A stretch of DNA of 64,000 bases from Azospirillum lipoferum 4B (lineage in GTDB: Bacteria > Pseudomonadota > Alphaproteobacteria > Azospirillales > Azospirillaceae), in assembly GCF_000283655.1 (NCBI RefSeq), contig NC_016624.1, forward strand, positions 310,001 through 374,000, read 5' to 3'. Shown here in pieces: positions 63,350-64,000 of the stretch; the first letter of the stretch is position 1, and the number at the start of each line of letters is the position of its first letter. The position numbers were made by a program, and so were the translations under genes. The notes beneath the pieces were generated by a model. The model worked only from the letters and a program-made list of their open reading frames with translations. It searched no databases and was not told the origin of the DNA.

Positions 63350-64000
63350 ATGACCATCCGCCAACTGACCGCCCCGCACGCCGTCCTGCTGGAGGAGCCG
63401 CAAAACGGCGTCCCCCAGACCAGCGAGATGATCCGCGGCGAGCGTTTCCGCATTCTGGAGGAGCGGGACGGCTGGCTGCGGGCGGAGAATGCCTTCGACG
63501 GCCATGCCGGCTGGCTGCCGCCGGGCACCCGGCATGCCGAGCCGGTCGCCCCCACCCACCGCGTGCGGGCCTTGCGCGCCGACCTGCACCCCGGACCGAC
63601 GCATAAGGCGCCGCCGGTGGCAACGCTCAGCTTCGGGTCGCTGGTGACGCTGGATGGCCGGGCCGAAAACGGCTGGGTCGGCACCGACGACGGGCTGTGG
63701 CTGTTCGCGGGATGGCTGGAGCCGGCGGACGCCGCCCCGGCGGCCGACCACATCGCCACCGCCCTGCGCTTTCTGGAGACGCCCTATGTCTGGGGCGGGC
63801 GCAGCAGCTTCGGCATCGACTGTTCCGGGCTGGTGCTGACCGCCATGGCGGCGGCCGGGGTGGTCTCCCACCACAGCAGTGGGATGCAGCGCAAGGACGA
63901 CCGGCTGGGGTCGTGGGTGTCCGACGATGGCCGCGATGTGGAGTATCAACGGGGAGATATCGTCTTCTTCCCCGGCCATGTCGGGCTGATGGTGGACGGG
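63350..64000 (+). CDS. NlpC/P60 family peptidase, C-terminus cut by the window
   Basis: The visible 217 codons include two SH3-like domains (about 1-60 and 65-130: MIRGERFRILEERDGWLRAE and GSLVTLDGRAENGWVGTDDG). The NlpC/P60 catalytic domain follows, with nucleophile Cys in FGIDCSGLVLTAM and His in FFPGHVGLMVDG. It cleaves gamma-D-glutamyl-diaminopimelate or related peptide bonds in cell-wall fragments. No signal peptide is seen, so it is probably a cytoplasmic recycling enzyme. The end lies beyond position 64000. Confidence 0.88.
   Translation, partial: MTIRQLTAPHAVLLEEPQNGVPQTSEMIRGERFRILEERDGWLRAENAFDGHAGWLPPGTRHAEPVAPTHRVRALRADLHPGPTHKAPPVATLSFGSLVTLDGRAENGWVGTDDGLWLFAGWLEPADAAPAADHIATALRFLETPYVWGGRSSFGIDCSGLVLTAMAAAGVVSHHSSGMQRKDDRLGSWVSDDGRDVEYQRGDIVFFPGHVGLMVDG

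Noticed and set aside
1-64000. tRNA, rRNA, CRISPR arrays, prophage or transposase genes
   Set aside because: The intergenic gaps were read for tRNA-like TTCGA loops, regularly spaced repeats and integrase or transposase motifs; none was found.

Overview
The window is GC-rich, densely coded bacterial DNA, read as Alphaproteobacteria and most likely Azospirillum or a close Rhodospirillales relative. Evidence for this is a RegB/RegA redox two-component pair beside a cyo-type ubiquinol oxidase operon, a bifunctional PutA, a Tat-exported PhoX phosphatase, a membrane glucose dehydrogenase, and GGAAC-N16/17-TGTT promoter motifs typical of the alphaproteobacterial general stress sigma factor EcfG/RpoE2. 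The placement is inference from gene content; no rRNA or tRNA gene was seen. Both end genes are cut by the window.

Layout from 1 to 24.7 kb. A quinoprotein glucose dehydrogenase (gcd, 3' part missing) is followed by a BON-domain stress protein, two small proteins and two adjacent M20 amidohydrolases. At 6.3-14.0 kb a six-gene, mostly translationally coupled minus-strand operon encodes an acyl carrier protein, an acyl-CoA dehydrogenase, a seryl-tRNA-synthetase-like amino acid:[carrier protein] ligase, a DUF1839 protein, a GH2-like glycosidase and a tandem alpha/beta hydrolase. It looks like a carrier-protein-bound amino-acid pathway whose product is unknown. Next come a chemoreceptor, a Crp/Fnr regulator, an SbmA/BacA-type ABC half-transporter whose ATPase motifs are all degenerate, a divergent GH1/GH4 glycosidase pair, a small lipoprotein and an MFS transporter.

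Layout from 24.7 to 49 kb. PhoX has a candidate PHO box. It is convergent with putA across a perfect 15-bp hairpin. A stress island follows (DUF1003 protein, a small hydrophilic protein, hemerythrin, zinc alcohol dehydrogenase and an operon with a nitrilase-like enzyme), in which several genes share the EcfG-type motif about 35-60 nt before their starts. After an MscS channel and an MHS-type MFS transporter, cyoABCD plus SURF1 is preceded by a 21-bp palindromic operator candidate and followed by regB-regA, the likely redox control of respiration.

Layout from 49 to 64 kb. A large divergent cluster fills 49.1-60.8 kb. The minus arm holds three tandem CgeB-like glycosyltransferases, a GT4 glycosyltransferase, a B12-binding radical SAM enzyme and two sugar-nucleotide epimerases. 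The plus arm holds an inositol-1-phosphate synthase, a histidine-type phosphatase, a methyltransferase and an apparently circularly permuted glycosidase. Nearly every gene overlaps its neighbour by 1-4 nt (16 nt in one case), pointing to one pathway that makes a modified glycoconjugate. The window closes with a potassium channel, a saccharopine-dehydrogenase-like enzyme and a truncated NlpC/P60 peptidase.
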